NCBI GenBank assembly: GCA_016715995.1
Contig: JADJXF010000011.1
Coordinates: 1-64,000 of the forward strand
DNA from: Flavobacteriales bacterium
Lineage (GTDB): Bacteria; Bacteroidota; Bacteroidia; Flavobacteriales_F; PHOS-HE28
Direction of reading: 5' to 3'
Length of the DNA stretch: 64,000 nt
Positions 16,633 through 25,447 of the stretch are shown one piece after another. How positions within the stretch are numbered: the first letter of the stretch is position 1; every line of letters begins with the position of its first letter. Position numbers and translations under genes: made by a program. The notes beneath the pieces are model-generated. The model did not search any database. It saw nothing but the letters and a program-made list of their open reading frames with translations, and had not been told where the DNA came from.

Positions 16633-17508
16633 ATGAATCCACATGAGCGCATGGATGTGAAGCTGATCGAATGCCCCCGCGATGCTATGCAGGGGATCCC
16701 GCCATTCATCCCGACGGAGGTGAAGGTGGAATACCTCAATGCGCTGCTGCGCGTCGGCTTCGACACGATCGACATCGGGAGCTTCGTGAGCGCGAAGGCA
16801 ATCCCGCAGTTGGCGGACACGGCCGAAGTGCTCGCACGGATCGATACGCTGGGCCCGAGGAGCAAGCTTCTGGTGATCGTGGCGAATGAGCGCGGCGCTG
16901 AAGAAGCCGCGAAGCAGCCTTCGGTCACCTATTTCGGTTATCCGTTCAGCATCAGCGAGACCTTCCAGCAGCGCAACACCAACACCAGCATCGAGGGCAG
17001 CTGGGGCCGCATCGCACGCATCGCGGAGATCGCGAACGCGGCAGGGAAGGAACTCGTCGTGTACATCAGCATGGCTTTCGGCAATCCCTACGGCGACCCG
17101 TGGAACGCGGAGGTCGCGTTGCATTGGGTGGATCGATTGGTACGGGAGCTCGGTGTCCGCATCATCGCCCTGAGCGACACCGTCGGTGTGGCGAAACCGG
17201 AGGACATCAGCAGCATGTTCAGCGCGCTGATCCCTGCGTTGCCGGGGGTTGAGTTCGGTGCGCACCTGCATTGCACGCCGGACAACTGGAAGCTGAAGAC
17301 CGACGCCGCGTGGAACGCTGGTTGCCGCCGGTTTGACGGCGCCATCAAGGGCTACGGCGGTTGCCCCATGGCCGAGGACGAGCTTGTGGGCAACCTGCAG
17401 ATGGAGGTCTTCGCGCGCTCGTTGGAAGAGCGGGGCATTCGCACCGGGCTGGATATGGAACGGTTAGCTGCCACCGTCATCAAGGCGGGCACCGTCTTCC
17501 CCGCTTAA
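16633..17508 (+). CDS. Hydroxymethylglutaryl-CoA lyase
   Basis: 291 aa TIM-barrel enzyme of the HMGL-like family. It cleaves 3-hydroxy-3-methylglutaryl-CoA to acetoacetate and acetyl-CoA in leucine degradation. Landmarks: KLIECPRDAMQGI (catalytic Arg/Asp), VGFDTIDIGSFVS, YPFSISETFQQRNTN, GNPYGDPW, SLSDTVG-type ALSDTVGVAKP, FGAHLHCTPDNW (metal His) and the flexible active-site loop KGYGGCPMAEDEL with the catalytic Cys. Length matches Bacteroidota homologues. No other leucine-pathway gene is adjacent. Its TAA stop is shared with the opposing gene. Confidence 0.92.
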   Translation: MNPHERMDVKLIECPRDAMQGIPPFIPTEVKVEYLNALLRVGFDTIDIGSFVSAKAIPQLADTAEVLARIDTLGPRSKLLVIVANERGAEEAAKQPSVTYFGYPFSISETFQQRNTNTSIEGSWGRIARIAEIANAAGKELVVYISMAFGNPYGDPWNAEVALHWVDRLVRELGVRIIALSDTVGVAKPEDISSMFSALIPALPGVEFGAHLHCTPDNWKLKTDAAWNAGCRRFDGAIKGYGGCPMAEDELVGNLQMEVFARSLEERGIRTGLDMERLAATVIKAGTVFPA

Positions 17509-18758
17509 GCCCGTAGCAGTTCCAGCACTGTGATCTCCGGCGGCATGCCCACACGGCCCGGGAAGCCGATGAAGCCGAAGCCACGGTTCACGTAGAGTTG
17601 TTGATCGCCTTCCGCGTAGTGGCCCGCCCAATGCTTGTACACCCATTGCGCCGGGCTGTACGTGGTTTGGCCCAGCTTCACGCCGAGTTGCGCGCCGTGC
17701 GTATGCCCGCTCAAGGTGAGGTCGATGCCGGTGCCCATCACCTGGTGCTCCCAATGCGTGGGGTCATGGCTCATCAGGATGCGGAACGGGAACACCTCTG
17801 AGCCTCTCCTGGTTTTGGCCAGGTCCCCGTATTGCTGGAAGCGGTGACCCCAGTTCTGCACGCCGAGCAGGCCGATGCGCTCTCCGCCGCGCTCCAGCGG
17901 GAGATGTTCATCCAGCAGCAGCCTGAACCCGATCTGCGCATGGATGCCTTTGAGCCGTTCCAGGTTGGCGGCCTTCGCGGCCGGGTCATCCCAGCGGGGG
18001 TAATCGCTGTAGTCATGATTACCCAGGATGGAGAACTTGCCCAGCGGCGCCTCCAACCGTTGCAGTTCCTCGATAAAGGGCACCGCCTCCTCCGCGTAGT
18101 CGTTCACCAAGTCGCCCGTGAAGAGGATGAGATCCGGTTTCTCGGCATTGATCAGGTCCACGCCGTTGTGGACGATGGAAAGGTCCCCGCCATAGCTGCC
18201 CAGGTGCATATCGCTGATCAGCACCACGCGGAGGCCATTGAATGCGCTGGGAAGATTGGCGCTGCGCACGGGCACACGCGCCAGGTTGAACGTGCGGCGC
18301 CCCTTGGTGACACCATAGAGCACGCCGGAGAACGGCACCACCGAGAGTATGAGTCCCAACTGGCTCAGGAAGCGCGCGCGGTCGATGCCCTCGCCAGCGA
18401 CATCCACCGGGCCTGGCGTGAGCTTGTCCCAGGCCCAACGCACAAGATGAAGCAGGTCATCCAGGCCATGGAAGACTACCATCACGAGCTTGGGCAGGAA
18501 GAACAGCAGGAAGAGCGCCACCATGCTGAAAGCGAAGCTGTGGTCGCGCCGCGCCTCCGGGTCGCGGAAATTGAGTGCCACGTACACGATCATGCCCAGC
18601 AGCCCGATGGAGATCACCCAATAGAGGAAGCGCACCATGCGACGCAGCACGATGCTGTGGTTCGCCAGCGCAGTATTCACACCTTTGTAGGCATACAGGT
18701 CGATGGCGAAGAGCACCAGCAGGAAGATAAAGAAGTTGCGGATTGCGGCGGGCGACAT
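17505..18758 (-). CDS. Membrane-anchored metallophosphoesterase
   Basis: 417 aa. Four N-terminal TM helices (residues about 8-25, 42-60, 75-95, 135-155) precede a calcineurin-like phosphoesterase domain with the full metal-ligand set: LISDMHLGSYGG, LFTGDLVND, LGNHDYSDY, MSHDPTHWEH, LSGHTHGAQLG. This architecture is the YkuE/YaeI-like family, some members of which are implicated in UDP-sugar lipid hydrolysis; the substrate is unknown here. Its 3' end overlaps the HMG-CoA lyase stop by 4 bp, and its start codon overlaps the divergent start at 18757. Confidence 0.9.
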   Translation of the reverse strand: MSPAAIRNFFIFLLVLFAIDLYAYKGVNTALANHSIVLRRMVRFLYWVISIGLLGMIVYVALNFRDPEARRDHSFAFSMVALFLLFFLPKLVMVVFHGLDDLLHLVRWAWDKLTPGPVDVAGEGIDRARFLSQLGLILSVVPFSGVLYGVTKGRRTFNLARVPVRSANLPSAFNGLRVVLISDMHLGSYGGDLSIVHNGVDLINAEKPDLILFTGDLVNDYAEEAVPFIEELQRLEAPLGKFSILGNHDYSDYPRWDDPAAKAANLERLKGIHAQIGFRLLLDEHLPLERGGERIGLLGVQNWGHRFQQYGDLAKTRRGSEVFPFRILMSHDPTHWEHQVMGTGIDLTLSGHTHGAQLGVKLGQTTYSPAQWVYKHWAGHYAEGDQQLYVNRGFGFIGFPGRVGMPPEITVLELLRA

Positions 18759-20241
18759 GGGCGCGAAGGTACCGGGATGGAAGAGGGCTTCCAGACGGTG
18801 GCTGTCGCGAATTGCCGTTGGATCCTGCTGTGTCGCGTTGGGCGGTGCTGAAGCCTCCGGACAAGTGGCTTGGAAGCGGACGTATGGTGGTCTTGATGCC
18901 GATCATGCCCAAGCTGTAGCAACGACATCGGAAGACGGTGCCCTGGTATGCGGGTCAACAGGAAGCTTCGGCGTCGGGGGCGACGCTTATGTGCTCCGGA
19001 TCGATCAGCAAGGCGACATCCTCTGGTCCAGGCATATCGGTGGCGATGGGGTGGAGGCCGGCCAGGACGCGGTGGAGTTGGATGATGGCACGATCTTGAT
19101 GATCGGCTATACCAACAGCTTCGGCAATGGCGGCTACGACGGATACATCGTCGCATTGGCCTCGGATGGAAGTACGATCTGGGAGCGCACCTATGGCGGG
19201 GAAGGATGGGACTTCTTTCATGGGGTCGTCGTTGTACCAGGGGGTGTGGTGGTTGTCGGGGTAACGAGTTCGTACAGCCCGGATGGAATCGATCAGCTAT
19301 GGCTCGTCAAGGTTGCGGAGGATGGTTCAGAGCAATGGTCCTTCACCTTGACGGAAGCGTCTCCCTCAATCGGTCGCGATGTCATTCTCACGGAAGACGA
19401 ACGCGTTGTTGCCGTCGGGTCATCGTGGACGGGCGGCGATAACTCCCAGCTGCTGACCGTCGCTTGCGATCCGGACGGCGGCTTGCTGTGGTTCACCGAG
19501 TCAGGTGGAACAGAGGCAGAGCATGGATATTCGGTCGCGAGCCGGGCGAATGGCGATGTCGCTGCGGTCGGGTTCACCGAGAGTTACTCGGATAAACGGC
19601 AGATGTTCATGGCGCGGATTGACGCGCAAGGCGACGAGATCGCATCCGGTCCGATTTCCAGTTCAGGAAACGATTGGGAGGCGCATGCGATCATTTTGAG
19701 ACCGGATGGGACCTATGCCATCGCAGGATACACCAAAGAGTATGGATTGGGCGGGAAGGACTTCTCCTTGCTGTTCGCTGATGAGACCGGTGCCTTCCTC
19801 GGTGGCCCGACGTATGGTGGAACCGCCGACGATGAAGCTTGGGGCGTAGACCTCACACTCGACGGAGGGTATTATGTGGTTGGGGCGACGAGCAGCTTCG
19901 GACCGGGTATCGAGTCGGTGTTCGTTGTGCGGAGCGATGGCGACACGTTGAACGGCTCGGTGAATACCACGCTCGACCCCCTGCCGGTCGCTGAATTGGG
20001 GGTTGGGCAGAGCCGATTGGTCTTCCCCAATCCGGCTGGGCCGGGTCAGGTCGTCACTCTTCCATCGCACGACCAGCGATGGTCGACGGTCGGATTGATG
20101 GATGCCTGCGGAAGGCTAGTTGCCATGCTTGATCCCCGTGGTTCCACTGTTCGGATTCCCATGGTTCCCGCCGGTCCGTATTTCCTGCATCCATCCGGCC
20201 CGAACGGGCCAGGGCTTCCCCTGCGGTTGTTCATCGAGTGA
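18757..20241 (+). CDS. T9SS-sorted secreted protein with beta-propeller-like repeats
   Basis: 494 aa. A basic N-terminus then a hydrophobic signal (WLSRIAVGSCCVALGGAEASG), then seven or so repeats of about 50 residues built around W-x-R-x-YGG and DGG-x-VVG-T-SSFG, as in SBBP-like lipoprotein/propeller proteins. It ends in a Por-type sorting domain (LVFPNPAGPGQVVTL ... VPAGPYFLHP). Probably secreted or surface-displayed; no enzyme signature. The ATG at 18757 shares a CATG with the opposite gene's start, and the only alternative starts make the signal peptide worse. It overlaps the convergent GT39 gene by 11 bp. Confidence 0.8.
   Translation: MGAKVPGWKRASRRWLSRIAVGSCCVALGGAEASGQVAWKRTYGGLDADHAQAVATTSEDGALVCGSTGSFGVGGDAYVLRIDQQGDILWSRHIGGDGVEAGQDAVELDDGTILMIGYTNSFGNGGYDGYIVALASDGSTIWERTYGGEGWDFFHGVVVVPGGVVVVGVTSSYSPDGIDQLWLVKVAEDGSEQWSFTLTEASPSIGRDVILTEDERVVAVGSSWTGGDNSQLLTVACDPDGGLLWFTESGGTEAEHGYSVASRANGDVAAVGFTESYSDKRQMFMARIDAQGDEIASGPISSSGNDWEAHAIILRPDGTYAIAGYTKEYGLGGKDFSLLFADETGAFLGGPTYGGTADDEAWGVDLTLDGGYYVVGATSSFGPGIESVFVVRSDGDTLNGSVNTTLDPLPVAELGVGQSRLVFPNPAGPGQVVTLPSHDQRWSTVGLMDACGRLVAMLDPRGSTVRIPMVPAGPYFLHPSGPNGPGLPLRLFIE
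18764..18771 (-). promoter_or_regulatory. -7 promoter element for the metallophosphoesterase
   Basis: TACCTTCG on the minus strand, 5 nt before the ATG at 18758. It lies inside the first codons of the divergent T9SS gene. Confidence 0.5.
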
Positions 20242-21763
20242 TGCTCCAGAGCGAGCACCCACCTTCGCTCGCGATAAGCACCAGCGGCCAAGGCGGCACC
20301 GGTTCTGGCGCGATGACCAGGACATGCGTTGCGCCGCTCGCAACCAACGCATCGAAGTGCGGGACTTTGCTGACCGGATATCCCGGATGGCTCCAACCTT
20401 GACGGCCAAGCCGCGCAAGCGCGCCATTCGGCGTTCGGTCGCCAACAACGATCACTTTCGATGATTCCGGAATTGATGTTGAACCGTTGGCTTGAAGGAA
20501 TGCATCAATCGCTTGACCGGTTCGAGAGAACGAATCCGCTGGCGCCTTGAAGCGTCGTTGCATTTCAGTATGCGCCAGATGGAGGCTTGCCAGCGCCAAG
20601 ATCCAAACCCCGGTAGTGAGTAGTGCCCGATGCCAAATCTTCTGGCCAACTTCCGACATGGCTTTCAATCCGGTCACGGCCACAAGCGCCAGGAAGGGCG
20701 CCAGCGTGAGGAAGTAATAATCGTGATCGGCCAGCTTGCGGAAGAATAGCAGAACGAATGCCGCGCTGGCTGATCCTAGGAAGAACAGCGTCAGCATCAG
20801 TCCTTGCCCAACGCGCTTGTAGGCAATGAGCGCAACAAGCAGGAGGATGCCCAGGACATGCCAGGTGGTCGGATGCAGGTACTTGCCCCACCAATAGCGC
20901 CACACCAGGTCAAGTGTCGACCATCGTTCCGAAGCGGACATGGTCCAAATCGGCGCAGCTGAGGTGAGGAAATAATCAGCGTGATGGATCGTGTTGTATC
21001 GGATCGCATGAAGATGCCATGCGCCGATGAGTGCAAGTCCGACAAGTGACTTCAGCGCCAGCTTGATCGAAAGACGCCCCCACTTCTCCGGTCGGTTCCA
21101 TGCAAGAAGGCCGATACCGGTTAACGCGAAGGCCATGAGGTTCATCGTTGCTGGCGCCTTGATCATGCCAGCAATCGTGAACAGCGCAAGGCTCGTCCAC
21201 GGCAGAACGGGTCTTCCCTCGTTCAGAGCCGGGAGAAGCAAACCCCATCCGAAAAGCACCAGGCCCAATACCGCCGCATCGGGAAGGAAATTGCAGGCAT
21301 AGTAGATGAGCACCGGGGAACCCATGATCCAGAGGCCAGTGCCAAGCGCCAGCAGAGGAGAGCGGAGCATTTTCCGAGTCGCGTCGATGAAGACGACAAG
21401 GCCGACAAGGACGATTGACAGTTGGAGGACACGTAGGCCATTGGGACTAACACCGGTGAGCTTGGCCAGCCACGCCATGCACCAGTACATGAGCGGGAAC
21501 TCACCGGCGGTTCTTCCGCTTTGCGGCGCGATATTCTGGTCCAACGTGCCTGGTTCGAGCAAGGAGCCCAGGCCAAGCATGTAATAGCGCACGAAGGCCA
21601 GCGAGTCCGACTGGCGGATGAAGTGCGTGCCGCGCGGGTTAGCAAGCAGCACGTCGGGCAAGCACATGATTCCGGCAGCAATCAAAACCGTCAGCGAGGC
21701 GATTGCGATGAACGCACGCCGGTCCATCCGGTCGCGACGGTTCGTGCCCGTTGAATGCAACAT
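20231..21763 (-). CDS. GT39-like polyprenyl-phosphate glycosyltransferase (ArnT/PMT type)
   Basis: About 510 aa with roughly eleven TM helices. The first periplasmic loop has GTHFIRQSDSLAFVRYYM, corresponding to the acidic catalytic loop of GT-C enzymes. Later features are FPLMYWCMAWLAKLTG and a KLADHDYYFLTLAPFLAL region. GT-C enzymes use lipid-linked sugars to glycosylate lipid or protein outside the membrane. Start uncertain: ATG at 21781, 21763 or 21727 are all in frame; 21763 is chosen as a compromise before the first TM. Codon use is less GC-rich than in its neighbours. Confidence 0.75.
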   Translation of the reverse strand: MLHSTGTNRRDRMDRRAFIAIASLTVLIAAGIMCLPDVLLANPRGTHFIRQSDSLAFVRYYMLGLGSLLEPGTLDQNIAPQSGRTAGEFPLMYWCMAWLAKLTGVSPNGLRVLQLSIVLVGLVVFIDATRKMLRSPLLALGTGLWIMGSPVLIYYACNFLPDAAVLGLVLFGWGLLLPALNEGRPVLPWTSLALFTIAGMIKAPATMNLMAFALTGIGLLAWNRPEKWGRLSIKLALKSLVGLALIGAWHLHAIRYNTIHHADYFLTSAAPIWTMSASERWSTLDLVWRYWWGKYLHPTTWHVLGILLLVALIAYKRVGQGLMLTLFFLGSASAAFVLLFFRKLADHDYYFLTLAPFLALVAVTGLKAMSEVGQKIWHRALLTTGVWILALASLHLAHTEMQRRFKAPADSFSRTGQAIDAFLQANGSTSIPESSKVIVVGDRTPNGALARLGRQGWSHPGYPVSKVPHFDALVASGATHVLVIAPEPVPPWPLVLIASEGGCSLWSITR

Positions 21764-21845
21764 GCTCGTTCGCCACGCCATTGGCGAAAGATCAGCACTT
21801 CCATGCGATGATCGCCTTCAACCAACCCGGTTCATTTGCGGGAGG

Positions 21846-21853
21846 TACATTCG
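21846..21853 (+). promoter_or_regulatory. -7 promoter element for the gene at 21859
   Basis: TACATTCG, the same octamer as before pyrD. It supports the GTG start at 21859 (5-nt gap) over the ATG at 21808, which would put this element inside the coding region. Confidence 0.45.
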
Positions 21854-21858
21854 TGCAA

Positions 21859-22575
21859 GTGGGATCCATCCTCGCACTTCACGCGATTGCGGGCTTCATC
21901 GCCTTGGTGGTGGCCCCCTTGGCCATGCTCGCGCGCAAAGGTGGCAATTGGCACCGGCGCTGGGGGAAGGCCTACTTCTGGGCCATGGCGGTAGTTGCGA
22001 CCTCGGCCATCGTCATCGGCGTTCTCAAGAGCAATTGGCTCATGGCCATGGTGGCGGTCTTCTCCTTCCAGATGATCGCGTCGGGCTATCGGGCGCTGTA
22101 CCTCAAGCGACTGCACGAAGGTCAGCAGGCGGCTTGGCCGGACCGCTTCATCATGGGTGCCGGCATCTTGGTGAATGGTGCGCTGTTCATGTGGGGCGTC
22201 ATCCACCTAATGCTCGGGCACAAGGAGAGCGGCCCCGTCATCTTCACGGTGTTCGGCACCATCGGCCTGCTCTTCGTCTGGCGCGACTTCCAGCGTTTCC
22301 ATAAGATGAGCCACGACAAGCGGGAATGGCTCTATGCGCACATGGTCGGCTTCTTGGGTGGATACATCGCCACGGTGTCCGCTTTCAGCGCAGTGAACTT
22401 GGAGATGATCCGGCCCATGTGGCTGCAGTGGCTCTGGCCCACGATCATCGGAGCCCCGTTGATCGCGCTATGGACCGGCTACTACCGCAAACGCTTCGCT
22501 GGCGGCAAGCGCTCGCATGACCTCTTCGATCTCCGCATCGGCCGCCGCCGGAACGGGGCTCGGCGCGAAGGATAG
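21859..22575 (+). CDS. Integral membrane protein, DUF2306-like
   Basis: About 238 aa with seven predicted TM helices. Features: ILALHAIAGFIALVVAPLAMLARKGGNWHRRWGKAYFWAM (conserved HRRWG loop after TM1) and MWGVIHLMLG. The HxxxG/HR-W-G layout resembles DUF2306-type proteins, which may be cytochrome-like, but the function is not known. GTG at 21859 is preferred; ATG at 21808 would add 17 residues. Its TAG stop forms the first bases of the TAGCTTTG element for the next gene. Confidence 0.65.
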   Translation: MGSILALHAIAGFIALVVAPLAMLARKGGNWHRRWGKAYFWAMAVVATSAIVIGVLKSNWLMAMVAVFSFQMIASGYRALYLKRLHEGQQAAWPDRFIMGAGILVNGALFMWGVIHLMLGHKESGPVIFTVFGTIGLLFVWRDFQRFHKMSHDKREWLYAHMVGFLGGYIATVSAFSAVNLEMIRPMWLQWLWPTIIGAPLIALWTGYYRKRFAGGKRSHDLFDLRIGRRRNGARREG

Positions 22576-22580
22576 CTTTG
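22573..22580 (+). promoter_or_regulatory. -7 promoter element for the glycan operon
   Basis: TAGCTTTG (perfect TAnnTTTG), 25 nt before the ATG at 22606; its first three bases are the stop codon of the preceding gene. Confidence 0.5.
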
Positions 22581-22605
22581 GCGGCTTCGCGCAGCTGACA
22601 CACTC

Positions 22606-23745
22606 ATGAACACGAATGCAGCCGACCGTGCCACGGTGCTGGTGCTCTATACCGAGCTGGCGCCATACGTGTTGGCCTGTCTGCATGCGCTCGTGGAGCA
22701 AGGCGCGCTGGATGTACATCTGGTGCGCTGGCCAGTGAATAGCGAAGCCCCCTTTCAGCTCGATTTCCAACGCCGCCTCACCGTGCATGAGCGGGCCTCG
22801 CTGAGCGATGCGCAGCTCTTGGAACTCGCGCTGCGCCTCCGGCCGAAGCTGGTCATCGCCAGTGGCTGGGTCGATCGCGGATACGTTGCGACGTGCAAAG
22901 CGCTGAAACGCCAAGGAGCTACAACGGCAGTCATCATCGATACGGCTTGGCGCGGACATTGGCGGCAGTGGGCCAATGCGCTGGTGGGTCGCTGGGCGTT
23001 GCAAAGGGCCTACTCCCATGCTTGGGTCACAGGTCAAGCCCAAGCCACCTACGCCCGCAGGTTGGGCTTCAAGACAGACCGGATCAGGACCGGATTCTAT
23101 TCGGCGGACACCACGCGGTTCCTGGCCGTTGGACAGCGCCTGTTGTCGGAACGCACAGGATTTTGGCCGCACCGCTTCCTCTGTGTGGCGCGCTACATCC
23201 CCACGAAAGGTCAGCAGCTGCTGTGTGATGCATTTGCTGAGCTGTGCGAGGCGGATGAGGCTGGCGATTGGGAGCTCTGGCTCGCTGGCACAGGCGAGTT
23301 GCATCAACAAGTGGTTGACTCACCGGCGGGTCGGCACCGGCGCATCCGCCATTTGGGCTTCAAGCAGCCCGAGGAGATGGAAACGGTGATGGAGCAGTGC
23401 GGCGCTTTCGTGCTGCCGAGCGCGTACGAGCCATGGGGCGTGGTGGTGCACGAATTCGCATGTGCCGGATTCCCGCTCATCCTGAGCTCCGCCGTGGGCG
23501 CGGCCGAGCGATTCCTTGTGGAAACCGAGAATGGGTTCCGCTTCATCGCCGGCGACAAGTCCTCGCTGAAGAAGATGCTCCGGATGATTGTTCTGAGCAA
23601 CGACCATGAATTGCTTGGCATGGGCCAACGGAGCCATGCCCTCGGCGGGCTGTGGAGCCCGCAGTCTTGGGCCGACACCGCGATGGCACTTTGTGGTGCG
23701 GGCTGCTCCCAACCGCTCAACCTTCAACCCTCAACCAGCCGATGA
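22606..23745 (+). CDS. GT4-family glycosyltransferase
   Basis: 379 aa, GT-B fold. The acceptor-side N-terminal domain (VLVLYTELAPYVLACLHAL) is followed by the nucleotide-sugar domain with FLCVARYIPTKGQQLLCDAF and the EX7E-type motif in PSAYEPWGVVVHEFACAGFPLILS. First gene of a four-gene operon (22606-26190) for surface glycan or exopolysaccharide. The last residues (PLNLQPSTSR) are encoded by a CTCAACC-type heptad repeat normally seen between genes, so the original stop may have been earlier. The stop overlaps the next start by ATGA. Confidence 0.88.
   Translation: MNTNAADRATVLVLYTELAPYVLACLHALVEQGALDVHLVRWPVNSEAPFQLDFQRRLTVHERASLSDAQLLELALRLRPKLVIASGWVDRGYVATCKALKRQGATTAVIIDTAWRGHWRQWANALVGRWALQRAYSHAWVTGQAQATYARRLGFKTDRIRTGFYSADTTRFLAVGQRLLSERTGFWPHRFLCVARYIPTKGQQLLCDAFAELCEADEAGDWELWLAGTGELHQQVVDSPAGRHRRIRHLGFKQPEEMETVMEQCGAFVLPSAYEPWGVVVHEFACAGFPLILSSAVGAAERFLVETENGFRFIAGDKSSLKKMLRMIVLSNDHELLGMGQRSHALGGLWSPQSWADTAMALCGAGCSQPLNLQPSTSR
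23710..23739 (+). repeat. Heptad repeat, YTCAACC units, inside a coding end
   Basis: Three near-identical 7-nt units of consensus YTCAACC plus flanking partial units, at the 3' end of the GT4 gene. The same unit recurs around 31137-31250 in both orientations. Confidence 0.6.
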
Positions 23746-24884
23746 AGAAGCCAAGCGTCCTGGCCTTCATCGACTGGTATAAGCCTTTTTACAAAGCGGG
23801 CGGCCCGGTCCGCAGTCTCGTGAACCTGGTGGATCACCTTCACGATCAGGTGGACTTCCACATCGTCACCGGTGACCGCGATTATACCGAGCAAACGTCG
23901 CCCAAGGACCTAATCCGCGACCAATGGACCACGGCCGACAAAGACGAGCGCGTGTGGCACGCCTCGCCTGAGCGCCGTAGCCTGAAGCAATGGCGCAGCC
24001 TGCTGGAAGAGCGGCCGTGGGATGCGGTGTACATCAACGGGCTTTACTCGAAGTGGAGCACCATCGCGCCGCTATGGCTGCTACGGCGATCGAAGCAACG
24101 GCGCATCGTGGCGGTGCGCGGCATGCTGGCCATGGGACCGATGCGGCAGTCCGCTGCCAAGAAGCGCGCCTTCCTATTGGCCATGAAGACGACAGGTTGT
24201 TTCAAGGGCGTTGAGTTCCAGGCTACCAATACGGAAGAGGCGGAGGACATCAAGCGCTGGATTGGCAGGGGCGTGAAGGTTCATCTGGTGCCGAACCTCG
24301 GTCGCAAGGTGGAAGCGCGGGAACCGGTGCGTATCGCGAAGCGGCCAGGCGAGCTCCGACTCGTGAGCGTGGGCCGCATTGCACCGGAGAAGAATACGCT
24401 CTTCGCCATTGAGCGGCTCGCGGGCTTGAAGGGCGAGGTGCGCTTCGACCTCTACGGTACTGTGTATGAGGCAGCTTATGCGCAGCGCTGCCAGGATGCG
24501 GCGGCCAGGTTGCCGGCGAACATCACGGTGGAGTTCCATGGGCACGTTGAGCAGGATCAGGTGGCCCGTGTGATATCAGATGGGCACGCGGTCTTCATGC
24601 CCAGTGTTGGTGAGAATTTCGGGCACACCATGCTGGAGGCGCTGGTAGCGGGTCGGCCATTGCTCATCAGCGACCGCACGCCGTGGAAGGCGTTGGCGCG
24701 GGACCACGCCGGATGGGACCTGCCTCTGGAGGAACCGCAATCGTTTGAATCGACCCTTCAAGGCCTTGTTGACCTCGACCAGGCGGGCTTCGATGCATGG
24801 ATAGCAGGTTCGGCTCGGTTGGGCGCGCGATATTTGGCTGATTCGAAAGGCGTGGACAGGAGCATTAGCCTATTCAACCAATGA
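23742..24884 (+). CDS. GT4-family glycosyltransferase, second copy in operon
   Basis: 380 aa, GT-B fold but not closely similar to the preceding GT4. N-terminus MKKPSVLAFIDWYKPFYKAGGPVRSL (glycine-rich loop), middle LVSVGRIAPEKNTLFAIERLAGL, and the donor-binding EX7E motif in PSVGENFGHTMLEALVAGRPLL. Start at 23742 set by the ATGA overlap and by the family N-terminus; the in-frame upstream extension is a shadow of the first GT. It overlaps the acyltransferase gene by ATGA. Confidence 0.9.
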   Translation: MKKPSVLAFIDWYKPFYKAGGPVRSLVNLVDHLHDQVDFHIVTGDRDYTEQTSPKDLIRDQWTTADKDERVWHASPERRSLKQWRSLLEERPWDAVYINGLYSKWSTIAPLWLLRRSKQRRIVAVRGMLAMGPMRQSAAKKRAFLLAMKTTGCFKGVEFQATNTEEAEDIKRWIGRGVKVHLVPNLGRKVEAREPVRIAKRPGELRLVSVGRIAPEKNTLFAIERLAGLKGEVRFDLYGTVYEAAYAQRCQDAAARLPANITVEFHGHVEQDQVARVISDGHAVFMPSVGENFGHTMLEALVAGRPLLISDRTPWKALARDHAGWDLPLEEPQSFESTLQGLVDLDQAGFDAWIAGSARLGARYLADSKGVDRSISLFNQ

Positions 24885-25447
24885 GCGAGCCCCGCCCCAC
24901 CGTCGACCTCAGCCGCTTCGACAACTCGAAGACCTTCGATCCCGGCGCGGGCTTCGTAAAGCGCACACTGTGGTACTTCACCAATGCGATTTTCTTCCTG
25001 AATCCATGCTTCCCTTTCCGTTCGCCCAAGCCAGCGTTGCTCCGCTTGTTCGGAGCGAAAGTGGGGAAGGGGGTGGTCATCCATCCGGGCGTCAACATCA
25101 AGTTCCCGTGGAAGTTGCGCATCGGCGATTACAGCTGGATCGGTCAGGGCGTTTGGCTGGACAACCTCGACACGCTTACCATCGGCAGCAACGTCGTCAT
25201 CAGTCAAGGCGCCATGATTATACAAGGCAGCCACGACTACAAGAAGACCGACTACCCCACGTACAGCAAGCCCGTGGTGCTGGAGGATGGCAGCTGGGTG
25301 GGAGCGGGGGCCATCGTTACGCTGGGCGTCACCATGAAGAGTCACAGCGTGCTCGCGGTTGGTAGCGTGGCCACCAAGAACCTGGAGGCCTATATGATCT
25401 ATCAGGGGAATCCGGCGCAGCCCGTGCGTGAACGTGTGATCGGATGA
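24881..25447 (+). CDS. WcaF-type left-handed beta-helix acyltransferase
   Basis: 188 aa. Hexapeptide-repeat protein of the WcaF/colanic-acid acetyltransferase type: FGAKVGKGVVIHPGVNIKFPWKLRIGDYSWIGQGVWLDNL, then VVISQGAMIIQGSHDY with the catalytic His, SWVGAGAIVTLGVTM and the end YQGNPAQPV. Probably O-acetylates a sugar of the glycan built by its operon partners, using acetyl-CoA. Linked by ATGA overlaps on both sides. Confidence 0.92.
   Translation: MSEPRPTVDLSRFDNSKTFDPGAGFVKRTLWYFTNAIFFLNPCFPFRSPKPALLRLFGAKVGKGVVIHPGVNIKFPWKLRIGDYSWIGQGVWLDNLDTLTIGSNVVISQGAMIIQGSHDYKKTDYPTYSKPVVLEDGSWVGAGAIVTLGVTMKSHSVLAVGSVATKNLEAYMIYQGNPAQPVRERVIG

Noticed and set aside
17832..18851. 339-codon plus-strand frame
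   Set aside because: Antisense to the metallophosphoesterase, charged low-complexity product.
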